Positions 1-7,476 of a stretch of 64,000 nt of DNA are shown piece after piece (positions within the stretch are counted from its first letter, which is position 1; every line of letters begins with the position of its first letter). The position numbers and the translations under genes are program-made. The notes beneath the pieces were generated by a model. The model did not search any database. It was not told the DNA's origin and saw only the letters and a program-made list of their open reading frames with translations. Source of the stretch: Arthrobacter bussei (lineage in GTDB: Bacteria > Actinomycetota > Actinomycetes > Actinomycetales > Micrococcaceae); NCBI RefSeq assembly GCF_009377195.2, contig NZ_VJXX01000004.1:1-64000 (forward strand), given 5' to 3'.

Positions 1-127
1 CAATGGGCGGCTCGAGCACCTGCGTGGATCGGCTCTGGGCTTCAGGAACCTCACCCACTACATCGCCCGAAGCCTGCTCGAATCAGGCGGCTTCAGACCC
101 CACCTACACTCCTAATTACGAAGAGCC
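1..127 (+). mobile_element. 3' end of an ISL3-family insertion sequence (partial)
   Basis: The left edge holds the last codons of a transposase (2-115) followed at once by a terminal inverted repeat. Read outward, 109-127 is the complement of GGCTCTTCGTAATTAGGAG, and GGCTCTT is the usual start of ISL3-family ends (IS31831 type). The element therefore ends at about base 127. The next 8 bases, GCTTTGGC, would be one copy of the 8-bp target duplication expected for this family, but the other end lies outside the window, so this cannot be confirmed. The IS end lies 97 bases before the start of the DUF262 gene and may affect its expression. Family is inferred from the transposase tail and repeat motif. 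Confidence 0.75.
2..115 (+). CDS. ISL3-family transposase, C-terminal fragment
   Basis: This is an open frame entering from the left edge and ending with TAA at 113-115; 37 residues are visible. The segment contains GRLEHLRGSALGFRNL and then YIARSLLESGGFRP, the typical C-terminal tail of ISL3-family DDE transposases from actinobacteria. The catalytic residues are outside the window, so activity cannot be judged. The stop overlaps the terminal inverted repeat, as is normal in these elements. Confidence 0.75.
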   Translation, partial: NGRLEHLRGSALGFRNLTHYIARSLLESGGFRPHLHS

Positions 128-223
128 GCTTTGGCGCCAGCTCCGACTGATGGGCATATCACGTTCAACTGTTTATCCTGGCCTAGCAGAGCTTTCCCAA
201 GATATTGTGTCGGAGGAGATTTG

Positions 224-1330
224 ATGAGTGATGTACTTGAATCTGAAATTGCATCTGCTCGGAGGGAGGTGTCCGCGGACACGATCAGCATGTCGGTGAG
301 TGAGTTGACAAGCCTCTACAAAGAAGGGGTGCTGATAATCAGGCCAGAGTTTCAGCGGCTATTTCGCTGGAGCGCTGAGCAGAAAAGTCGGCTTGTGGAA
401 AGTATGATGTTAGGAATTCCTATTCCATCGATCTTTGTTTCACAAGACGAAGGTGGAAAATGGGAACTTGTAGATGGGCTACAGCGCGTTAGTACCCTGC
501 TCGAAATGCAAGGCCTCTTGGTCGATGCAAGCGGACAGCCGTTACCGGCTCTGACGCTGACTGCCACTCGGTATTTGAAAGGGCTCGAGGGCAAGATCTG
601 GGGCATGGACGGGACCCAGGGTCTGTCTTCAGCACAAATGCTTGACATGAGATTAGCTCGTTTAGACATTCGAGTGATCAAACGAAGTTCGGACCCAAAA
701 GCGAAATTTGACCTATTCCAGCGGCTCAATAGTTACGGTTCGGCACTTACTCCGCAAGAGATAAGAACAGCACTCATCGCGGGCATCAGTGGAGAAACAT
801 TGACTTGGCTCCATGGGCTGACAACGCATCCGGGATTGGTCGAGACGCTGGCGCTGGGTGATCGTCTTATCGATGAGCAATTTGACCTCGAACTGGTTCT
901 CCGATTTCTAATGCTGCATCAGCGGGAGTTGAAAGGAAAAAGAGGCGGCCTCGGGGATTTCCCAAGTAAGCTCAACGACTGGTCGATCGATTTCGCCGAA
1001 AATTTTCCCACAAACTCGAGTGAATACGCTGGCGTTTTTAAGTCAACATTCGACGTGCTTAGTCGCGAAGGTTCCGACCTTCTATTCAGGAAGTGGGATA
1101 CGAATACACGCACCTTCAGAGGAGGATTCTCAAGCACTTCTTTCGAAGCGATCGCAATTGGAATTGGATATCACATAGCGAATGGTTCAGCATACCGTGT
1201 TGATATTCTGGAGTGCGCCAAGGAGTTGTGGTCGACGCTCCCGACGACCCTTGGAACGACGACCGGATTGGCCACCGGAGATCGCTTTGCGAAGACCATA
1301 CCACTTGGACGAGCTCTAATGAGCGCCTGA
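224..1330 (+). CDS. DUF262 (GmrSD N-domain/ParB-like) protein
   Basis: The protein has 368 residues. ATG 224 is chosen because GGAGGAG sits 7 bases upstream; the open frame starts at 131 but that part is not family-like. Seen: FQRLFRW (residues 43-49), VDGLQRVSTL (83-92) and FQRLN followed by QEIR (165-181). These match the DUF262 motifs FQRxxxW, DGQQRxxTL and FxxLN, with DGLQR in place of the usual DGQQR. DUF262 domains occur in GmrSD, BrxU and SspE restriction-type proteins, where they bind nucleotide and sense or gate cleavage. No HNH/DUF1524 nuclease domain follows, so this protein probably senses or regulates rather than cuts. It is followed about 96 bases later by an ATPase-DUF4435 gene on the same strand. 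Its base composition is clearly AT-richer than later genes, suggesting transfer. Role in defence is inference. Confidence 0.85.
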   Translation: MSDVLESEIASARREVSADTISMSVSELTSLYKEGVLIIRPEFQRLFRWSAEQKSRLVESMMLGIPIPSIFVSQDEGGKWELVDGLQRVSTLLEMQGLLVDASGQPLPALTLTATRYLKGLEGKIWGMDGTQGLSSAQMLDMRLARLDIRVIKRSSDPKAKFDLFQRLNSYGSALTPQEIRTALIAGISGETLTWLHGLTTHPGLVETLALGDRLIDEQFDLELVLRFLMLHQRELKGKRGGLGDFPSKLNDWSIDFAENFPTNSSEYAGVFKSTFDVLSREGSDLLFRKWDTNTRTFRGGFSSTSFEAIAIGIGYHIANGSAYRVDILECAKELWSTLPTTLGTTTGLATGDRFAKTIPLGRALMSA

Positions 1331-1426
1331 CTCTTCGCGAGGCGCGGAGACAGAAAGCTCGATCTAGGCATTCCGTCGCCCAGTCAATACTGCCCGATAG
1401 CTCGTTACAATTAGGAATGGTGCCAG

Positions 1427-3019
1427 ATCAAGCTCAAAGAGGTTAGATTCACGAATTTCCGACGGTTCACGAATCTTTCGGTCAAGGACATCCCGCAGTC
1501 CGCACGCTTGATTGTCTTGGCGGGCCCAAACGGAGTCGGTAAGTCATCGTTTTTTGATGGCCTTCAAAGTTGGCATCGACTTAGAGCGTGGAATAGTGCT
1601 TACGCGGACGACGCCTACAGCGCCAAGGTTGGCGCAATAGATGCGTCGAATTGGTACGACCGCGTTGTTGTGGAAGTTTATGGTGACCCAAGGGATCAGG
1701 CTGCGCTTCAAAAAGGAGGTGTCTACTTTCGATCTGCTTATAGGCACGAAGCTAATTTCATGGTTCAGCCAATATCGCAACCGGAGTCACCAACAGGGCA
1801 GACTGCCAGAGAAAAACGCGCGATCGATGCGGATCAACAAGTAGCTCATAATTATCAACGCCTGTTATGGCAAACCTTTTCAGCAGTGTTCGACGAAACA
1901 ACCTCTGACGCGACGACAAAGGGTCAAATTCGGGACCGACTCATAGGGCAGCTGCGGGACGCGCTCCTGCGAATTTTTCCTGAACTGACTCTCACGCGTG
2001 TTGGAGCTGATGCGGGAGCAAACCCCTTCGAGTTCAGTAAGGGCTCCGCCATCGGCTTCCCCTATCTAAATTTATCTGCAGGAGAACGAGCGGTATTTGA
2101 TTTACTGCTGGATGCGGTGGTCAAAGCAGAGTTCTTTTCGGATGCTTTATGGTGCATAGATGAACCTGAAGTGCACATCGGAACTCGAGCGCAAGGCGCG
2201 TTACTTCGCGAACTTTTGTTGCTGGTTCCAAGTGAGTCGCAACTATTCATCGCGTCTCATAGCCTCGGTTTGATGAGCGAAGCCATGAGGATATCGAAGA
2301 CGAGCCAAGGGGAAGTAGTATTTCTTGATTTTGGAGATAGGGATTTCGATGAACCGGTAGTAATGAAGCCCGTGATCCCAAGTCGGGAATTTTGGAAAAA
2401 GGCCTTGTTGGTTGCGCTAGACGATGTTGCAACCCTCGTCGCACCATCTGTCCTAGTGATCTGCGAGGGCGGCGCGGACGGTTTTGATGCGAAGTGCTAC
2501 CGGACTATATTCGCAGGAGAGTTTCCGGATACGGATTTTTTGTCCGTGGGTAATAGTCGTGACGCCCAGGCTGACACGCTGGGTCTCACTTCCGCGATGC
2601 AGGCAGTATCGGAAGGCACACACATGATCCGTCTGCGGGATCGTGATCTAGCAAATGATGAAGAACTGTCGCAGTGGCGCTCGCAAGGAACGAAAGTTCT
2701 TACAAGACGCCATATCGAATGCTACCTCTATGACCCGGAGACTTTGGAAGCGTTCTGTGATGCCGTTGGCTTGCCTGAGGAGAAGTTGGCTGTGCTCGAG
2801 ATCAGACGTGTCGAATTAGAGCACTCTGTGCAGGATCGCGGAAATGATCCTGACGATTTGAAGTCCGCATCCGGAAGCATTTACTCATCTATCAGGAAGC
2901 ACCTGAAGCTGACCGCTAGAGGTTCGTCTGCTCGATCTTTTGCTGAGGTTAGCTTGGCTCCGCTCATTCAACCCGGTACGAAAGTTTATGATGAGCTCAA
3001 GCGGGACATTTTCGGTTAG
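1427..3019 (+). CDS. AAA ATPase fused to DUF4435/TOPRIM-like domain (PARIS AriA-AriB-like)
   Basis: Numbering here is from the first canonical start, TTG 1508 (503 residues). Walker A GPNGVGKSS (6-14), an ABC signature LSAGER (189-194), Walker B CIDEPEVHI (D218, E219) and H-loop ASHS (H251) define an SMC/ABC-type AAA domain. A C-terminal DUF4435-like segment follows: CEGGAD (E320), RLRDRD (D378, D380) and HIECYL (E404), consistent with TOPRIM acidic motifs. Fused ATPase-DUF4435 proteins are known as merged forms of the PARIS anti-phage system; this one is short. The usual N-terminal strand (VRFTNFRRFTNLSV) is encoded at 1442-1483, before any ATG, GTG or TTG in frame. ATC 1427, 9 bases after AGGAA, is the likeliest start; otherwise the start or an upstream base has mutated. 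AT-rich like the DUF262 gene, with which it probably forms an operon. Confidence 0.8.
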   Translation: MKLKEVRFTNFRRFTNLSVKDIPQSARLIVLAGPNGVGKSSFFDGLQSWHRLRAWNSAYADDAYSAKVGAIDASNWYDRVVVEVYGDPRDQAALQKGGVYFRSAYRHEANFMVQPISQPESPTGQTAREKRAIDADQQVAHNYQRLLWQTFSAVFDETTSDATTKGQIRDRLIGQLRDALLRIFPELTLTRVGADAGANPFEFSKGSAIGFPYLNLSAGERAVFDLLLDAVVKAEFFSDALWCIDEPEVHIGTRAQGALLRELLLLVPSESQLFIASHSLGLMSEAMRISKTSQGEVVFLDFGDRDFDEPVVMKPVIPSREFWKKALLVALDDVATLVAPSVLVICEGGADGFDAKCYRTIFAGEFPDTDFLSVGNSRDAQADTLGLTSAMQAVSEGTHMIRLRDRDLANDEELSQWRSQGTKVLTRRHIECYLYDPETLEAFCDAVGLPEEKLAVLEIRRVELEHSVQDRGNDPDDLKSASGSIYSSIRKHLKLTARGSSARSFAEVSLAPLIQPGTKVYDELKRDIFG

Positions 3020-3096
3020 TGTAGCTGCCGTAGGATTATATTCAACGAGTTCGGACTGCAGCAAGACAATTTCTGCCTGCCTTATGATGTCAATCG

Positions 3097-3116
3097 AATG
3101 ACATTATGTCATTTTT
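3097..3116 (+). terminator. AT-rich hairpin plus T-run after the ATPase gene
   Basis: AATGACA-TTA-TGTCATT forms a perfect 7-bp stem with a 3-base loop, followed by TTT. It lies 78 bases after the ATPase-DUF4435 stop. The stem is AT-rich and therefore weak; the same palindrome could be a protein-binding site. A second inverted repeat, TGTCGAG (3141-3147) with CTCGACA (3164-3170), lies just beyond. The rest of 3020-3281 shows no gene. Confidence 0.4.
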
Positions 3117-3281
3117 CCTGTGTGGTTAAAAATGACTGCATGTCGAGAAGTTTGGATAATCCCCTCGACAGCGAGCATCGCGTGAGCCGCCACAGACTAC
3201 TGGAATGGGTTGATCTTAGTTTTAGTCCACGGTGTTGAGTAATTACGCTCCAATTGGTCGCTTAGGGGGATGTGCGCGCCC

Positions 3282-4049
3282 TTAGGATAGAGGCCAAGGC
3301 ACTGCCGACGAGTGGCCTTGAGGGCCCGGCGCCCGCTTGGTTGCGCGTAAGGCCGAGCATCGACCGGTCAGCGCGGAGATCTCCTCGGCGGTGAGCAGAC
3401 CTGCCAGGTCTCGGCCCAGCGTTTCCTTCAGGCCGCTTCGGACGCGGTCGATACCCTCGAGCTCCTCAGCGGTCAGCTGTTCGCCGACCCAGCCCCAGAG
3501 CACCGTCCGCAGCTTGTGCTCGCTGTGGAAAGTCAGGCCGTGGTCCACGCCGTAGCGGTGGCCGTCCTTCATGGCGAGGATGTGGTCGCCCTTGCGGTCC
3601 GCGTTGTTGACGATCACGTCGAACACCGCCATGCGGCGCAGCGCTGCGGTGTCCTCGTGAACCAGCGCGACGGTCCGTCCGGCGTCGTCCTGCCCCTCGA
3701 GCACGTGCTTCCACCCGGTCTCCGGCACCTCGTCCGCCGGCATGAGGTCCACGGCGTCCTGCTCGGGGTCGGGCTCCTGCCAGAGCTGCACCATGCCCTC
3801 GCCCAGCGGGCCGTCGCGCAGCCAGGTCTTGGGCACGATGTTCCAGCCCATCGCCTCGGACACGAGATAGGCCGCCACCTCGCGGTGCGCCAGGCAGCCG
3901 TCGGGGAAGTCCCACAGCGGCTTCTCGCTGCGGATCGGTTTGTACACGACGGTCTGGTCGCCGACGCTGCCGACGAGCGTGGCGTTGGACGCCGTCCTGA
4001 TGCGGCCGGTGAGCGTGAGCTCGTCGGTCATCAGGTCGGTGCCGGCCAT
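3282..4049 (-). CDS. SCO1664 family (PI3/4-kinase-like fold) protein
   Basis: The protein has 255 residues. SCO1664-family proteins are actinobacterial, with a phosphatidylinositol-kinase-like fold; their function is not established. Visible motifs are VVYKPIRSEKPLWDFP with a conserved lysine (around residue 37), the conserved HREVAAYLVSEAMGW, and VFDVIVNNADRKGDHIL, the catalytic-loop-like segment. ATG 4049 overlaps the stop of the upstream DUF3090 frame by one base (TGATG), so the two were translationally coupled; a second ATG at residue 7 is also possible. In other actinobacteria the usual order is histidine phosphatase (MSMEG_4193 type), DUF3090, SCO1664. Here the phosphatase is missing and DUF3090 is broken, so this gene is the intact remainder of the set. 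The C-terminal 25 residues are low-complexity and atypical. Confidence 0.85.
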   Translation of the reverse strand: MAGTDLMTDELTLTGRIRTASNATLVGSVGDQTVVYKPIRSEKPLWDFPDGCLAHREVAAYLVSEAMGWNIVPKTWLRDGPLGEGMVQLWQEPDPEQDAVDLMPADEVPETGWKHVLEGQDDAGRTVALVHEDTAALRRMAVFDVIVNNADRKGDHILAMKDGHRYGVDHGLTFHSEHKLRTVLWGWVGEQLTAEELEGIDRVRSGLKETLGRDLAGLLTAEEISALTGRCSALRATKRAPGPQGHSSAVPWPLS

Positions 4050-4546
4050 CAGGCCTCGGGGAGGGTGCAGGTGTGGCCGTCGGCGTCGATCGGCTGGCCG
4101 CAGATCACGCAGATGGGGCGGCCTGCGCCCACCACCTCGCGGGTCCGCTTCGAGAAAGCGCGGGCGGTGCCCACGGGCATCCGCACCACGAGCATCTCGG
4201 CCGCCTCGGCGTCCTCGTCATCCGCTGAGAGCATCGCGTTGATGTCGTCTGTGTCCACCTCGGTGATGGGGTAGGCCTCTACCACGATCTGCGCCGTTGT
4301 CGGGTCCCAGCCCAGGCTCATCGCACCGGTGCGGAACTGCTCCTCCACCGGGTCCAGCTGGTCGTTGTCGACGAGCTCGATCGGCGTGGTGCTCGGGACG
4401 TGGAAGGGGTTGCCGTCGAGGGCGATGAGCTAGTCGAGGATCTAGTCGACCTTCTCGGTGAGCTGCGGCAACTGCTGCTTCTCGAAGGCGATGCTCACGA
4501 TCTGCTTCTCCGTGCGCATCTGGAGGTAAACGTGCGTGCGGTCGGC
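4049..4546 (-). pseudogene. DUF3090 family gene with in-frame stops
   Basis: Read continuously on the minus strand, the frame gives HVYLQMRTEKQIVSIAFEKQ, then KVD-stop-ILD-stop-LIAL, then NPFHVPSTTPIELVDND and VEEQFRTGAMSLGWDPTTAQ to the normal C-terminus with a CxxC pair (CVICGQ). This is the DUF3090 family along its length. Two TAG codons (4442-4444 and 4430-4432 on the plus strand) stand where the family has GAG (KVDEILDEL), and a TGA lies at 4547-4549 further upstream; the N-terminus is not recognisable. A GTG at 4346-4348 could restart a 99-residue C-terminal fragment (4049-4348), which stays coupled to the SCO1664 gene. The two identical G-to-T changes 12 bases apart are odd; a sequencing error is less likely than decay, given the missing N-terminus. 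Confidence 0.8.
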
Positions 4547-4597
4547 TCAGCCGGCTGGGGGAACAAGCACGCCACTGATGCGTTAGCATCGATGTAT

Positions 4598-4733
4598 CAA
4601 GGGGAGTACTCCCGTCTGTGATCGGCCCGTCAATACGGATGCACTGAAGCATCCCGGGCCCGTCGGTTCCGGTTCGTCCGGGCGGAGGAGACCTTGGCGC
4701 CCATCCGACGCCGACCTCCTTTGGAGTACCTCC
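4598..4733 (+). ncRNA. yybP-ykoY manganese riboswitch upstream of terC
   Basis: The leader has the landmarks of RF00080 as found before actinobacterial TerC genes: GGGGAGTACTCCCG at the 5' side (4601-4614), CCCGTCAATACGG in the middle, and GGCGGAGGAGACCTTGGCG near 4680-4699, carrying the conserved GAGACCTT. The 3' strand CTCCTTTGGAGTACCTCC (about 4716-4733) can pair with the 5' GGGGAGTACTCCC, and it contains the GGAG that would serve as ribosome-binding site. This suggests translational control by Mn2+. A TAGCAT at 4584-4589 could be the -10 element. Confidence 0.8.
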
Positions 4734-5807
4734 GTGGACATCTCTCCCACAATCTGGCTGATCACCATCGCGGTGACCATCGCCTTCTTCGTCTATGAAT
4801 TCTTCGCGCACGTGCGCACGCCCCACGAACCGACCATCGGTGAATCAGCCCGCTGGTCCGCCTTCTACATAGGCCTCGCCCTTCTCTTCGGCGTGGTGAT
4901 CGGCCAAGTGTGGGGCTGGGACTTCGGCGGTGAGTACTACGCCGGGTACCTGACCGAGAAGGCACTCTCGATCGACAACCTCTTCGTGTTCCTGATCGTC
5001 ATGACCGGCTTCGCAGTACCCAAGAAGTACCAGCAGAAGGTGCTGATGATCGGCATCATCATCGCGCTGATCCTCCGCGGAGCGTTCATCGCCATCGGCG
5101 CCGGCCTGATCGAGAACTTCTCCTGGATCTTCTACATCTTCGGCGCGCTGCTCCTCTTCCTCGCCTACAAGCAGGCCTTCGGCAGCCACGACTCCAACCC
5201 GGCCGACGGCAAGTTCATGCAGCTGGTCCGCCGCGTGCTCCCCGTCACGGACGAGTACCACGAGGACAAGCTCACCGTGAAGAAGGACGGCAAGCGCTGG
5301 GTCACCCCGATGCTGCTCACCATCATCGCGATCGGCTTCGTGGACCTGATCTTCGCCGTCGACTCCATCCCCGCGATCTACGGCCTCACCGAGCAGGCGT
5401 ACATCGTGTTCACGGCCAACGCCTTCGCCCTCATGGGCCTCCGCCAGCTGTACTTCCTCATCGGCGGCCTGCTGGAACGCCTCGTCTACCTGGCGCAGGG
5501 CCTCGCCGTGATCCTCGCCTTCATCGGTGTGAAGCTCGTGTTCCACGCCCTGCACGTCAACGAACTGCCCTTCATCAACGGCGGCGAGCCGCTCCTCTGG
5601 GTCCCCGAGATCCCCATCTCCGTGTCGCTTCTCTTCATCCTGGCGACCATCACCGTGGCCACCATCGCGAGCCTCATCAAGACCCGGGGCGACGCGGCGA
5701 AGAAGGACCGCGACGAGGTTGAGGGCGAGCCCGTCGCCACCGCTGAGGGAACGGGCATCGAGTCCGGGCTCGACGATGACAAGAGCAGCGCGACCAGCCG
5801 TAAGTAA
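4734..5807 (+). CDS. TerC family integral membrane protein
   Basis: The protein has 357 residues. TerC/Alx proteins are multi-pass inner-membrane proteins linked to tellurite resistance and Mn2+ export. Several hydrophobic segments are visible, with the family motifs EKALSIDNLFVFLIVM (about residues 75-90), FVDLIFAVDSIPAIYG (about 203-218) and FTANAFALMGLRQLYFL. The acidic residues in the DNLFV and DLIFAVDS motifs are the conserved metal-site candidates. The C-terminus is a charged cytoplasmic tail rich in D, E, K and S. GTG 4734 is the start, with GGAG about 11 bases upstream inside the riboswitch 3' strand. The Mn2+ riboswitch directly upstream supports a Mn2+ export role, perhaps also in folding of exported metalloproteins. 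Monocistronic; a hairpin follows. Confidence 0.92.
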   Translation: MDISPTIWLITIAVTIAFFVYEFFAHVRTPHEPTIGESARWSAFYIGLALLFGVVIGQVWGWDFGGEYYAGYLTEKALSIDNLFVFLIVMTGFAVPKKYQQKVLMIGIIIALILRGAFIAIGAGLIENFSWIFYIFGALLLFLAYKQAFGSHDSNPADGKFMQLVRRVLPVTDEYHEDKLTVKKDGKRWVTPMLLTIIAIGFVDLIFAVDSIPAIYGLTEQAYIVFTANAFALMGLRQLYFLIGGLLERLVYLAQGLAVILAFIGVKLVFHALHVNELPFINGGEPLLWVPEIPISVSLLFILATITVATIASLIKTRGDAAKKDRDEVEGEPVATAEGTGIESGLDDDKSSATSRK

Positions 5808-5827
5808 CCCCGCTCTATGACGAACGT

Positions 5828-5857
5828 CCCGGTCCCTGACGCAGGGGGCCGGGATGT
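5828..5857 (+). terminator. Hairpin after terC
   Basis: CCCGGTCCCTG-ACG-CAGGGGGCCGGG forms a strong GC-rich stem with one G.T pair and one bulged G, followed by ATGTTT. It lies 20 bases after the terC stop and about 100 bases from the stop of the converging protease gene, so it may serve terC mainly. Confidence 0.55.
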
Positions 5858-5955
5858 TTCGCGTAATCACCCCGGGCTGCGGGACTTTGAGAGGTCGAAG
5901 CAGGAGAATCACCGTTGCTTTCCCGGCCGGTGTCGATCAGGGGCGGGAGCGCTCG

Positions 5956-7269
5956 TCAGCAGGCCACAGGGTCCCCGGAGGGGAGAGTCGATCCGCTGAT
6001 CAGCCAGGCCTCTCCGTTCCAGGCGAAGGAGTAGCGGAGCAACCAGTCCGAACACGTCTGGCCCAGCCTGCCGTCGTCGGAATCCTGCTCGGTCAGGAGA
6101 CGGACGTCCGCCGAGAGGGCATCACCTGTTCCCTCGACGCTCGTCACGTCGAGTGCCCGCCAGTAGGAGCTGCCGAGCTGCGCGCTCCATCTCTCCCTGC
6201 TGCCGAAGGACCGTTGGAGTTCCGGCGTGAACTGGTTGTACGCAGCACCGTAGGCGCCGACGTTGATGCCCTGACCGTGAAGAAGCAGGGCCTGGCCGAT
6301 ATTGCGCGCCTGATCATGATCGGAGGCGATGCTCAGGGGGAAAAATCCTTCGTCCGGCGCGGGAGCGTTCCCGCAGTCGACGGGATCAAGGGGCACGGGT
6401 CTTTCCTGCCATTCGATCGCGGCCGCTTCCGCCCGGAAACCCGATACCGCGTAGGCCATCCCCTCGGCGCGTTCGTCCCCGTTCAGTCCAACGGCGCTGA
6501 CGACACCGGCTACCAGGCCGTCCTGCGTCAGCAGGGGCCCGCCACTGTTCCCGGGATTGACGGCCGCATCCGTCTGGATGATGTTCTGCACCGAACCGGC
6601 GCCCAGATTGATCTCCCTGTCCAGCCCGCTCACCGTTCCGCGCGTGAATCCCAACGGTTCTCCCAGCGGGAACCCGAGTGCCGCCACGTCCGTCCCCAAC
6701 GGGGGATCTACCGGTTCGAAGCCGAAAAGGTGCCCGTCGAGCGGCCTGCTCGTCTGCACGAGCGCCAGGTCCGCGAGTTCGTTGATGCCGAGGACCGACG
6801 CCGGGGTGTTGCCCTGTGCGGTGGAGATGCCGATCACCGAGGCGTCGGCGACCACGTGCGCCGCCGTCACCACGAGGTCGGGGGCGATCAGGAAGCCGGA
6901 TCCTGTACTGCTGCTCTCGCAGGTGGTCACGCTGAACTGCACGACGCCCGACTGCACCTCCTCGATGGTCTGCGGCCAGGTTGCTGGTGCCGGCGAGGAA
7001 GGCGCCGTCGTCGGTCCTGCAGCCGGAGCGGGCAGGGTCGTCGGGCCGGAGGGAGCAGGTACCTCGGCGGCCGGTTCGGTCGTGGGAGGCGGTGGCGGAG
7101 GAGGCGGCGAGGTCGACGGGCCGGTCCCGGGATCTCCAGCGACGGGCGACGCGGGAGGAGGATCGTCAGCGGCGGTAGGACCGACCACGATGCACCCGGT
7201 CAGTCCGAGAACTGCCAGAGCCGTGGGGCCGATCAGGAGGAAGGTCCTCGGAGTGGATGTCGCCGTCAT
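5956..7269 (-). CDS. Trypsin-like (S1C/HtrA-type) serine protease lipoprotein
   Basis: The protein has 437 residues. ATG 7269 is preferred over the longer frame because GGAGG lies 6 bases upstream and a lipoprotein signal starts there: a hydrophobic stretch ending in LTGC, cysteine 26. A Pro/Thr-rich linker follows (about 35-100), with a run of eight prolines. The protease domain shows TAAHVV (H138), ELADLALV (D167) and NPGNSGGPLL (S242), the complete catalytic triad. No PDZ domain follows; instead there is a C-terminal region of about 150 residues ending in a cysteine pair region that I do not recognise. It is probably tethered to the outer face of the membrane and cleaves or quality-controls exported proteins. 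It stands alone, between the terC hairpin and the thermonuclease gene on the same strand. Confidence 0.88.
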   Translation of the reverse strand: MTATSTPRTFLLIGPTALAVLGLTGCIVVGPTAADDPPPASPVAGDPGTGPSTSPPPPPPPPTTEPAAEVPAPSGPTTLPAPAAGPTTAPSSPAPATWPQTIEEVQSGVVQFSVTTCESSSTGSGFLIAPDLVVTAAHVVADASVIGISTAQGNTPASVLGINELADLALVQTSRPLDGHLFGFEPVDPPLGTDVAALGFPLGEPLGFTRGTVSGLDREINLGAGSVQNIIQTDAAVNPGNSGGPLLTQDGLVAGVVSAVGLNGDERAEGMAYAVSGFRAEAAAIEWQERPVPLDPVDCGNAPAPDEGFFPLSIASDHDQARNIGQALLLHGQGINVGAYGAAYNQFTPELQRSFGSRERWSAQLGSSYWRALDVTSVEGTGDALSADVRLLTEQDSDDGRLGQTCSDWLLRYSFAWNGEAWLISGSTLPSGDPVAC

Positions 7270-7476
7270 CGTGCGCCTCCTGGAGCTGCGCCCACTGACA
7301 ACCGTCGCGGGCCCGGAAGGCAAAGGTAGGAGTTCGGGACGGCCGAGTCCACGGAATCCGAGGACTCGAGTACTACCTGTCTTCCCGTTCGCGCCGATGG
7401 AGGTGGGAACACCCGTCCGTAGCGAGTACGGGCGGTGGCTGCAGAGGTGCCGTTCCGACGAGCGTCGCCGCCGGGA

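Noticed and set aside
5854-7329. 491-codon plus-strand frame opposite the serine protease
   Set aside because: Arg/Gly-rich antisense shadow; the minus-strand protein has a complete catalytic triad and signal peptide.
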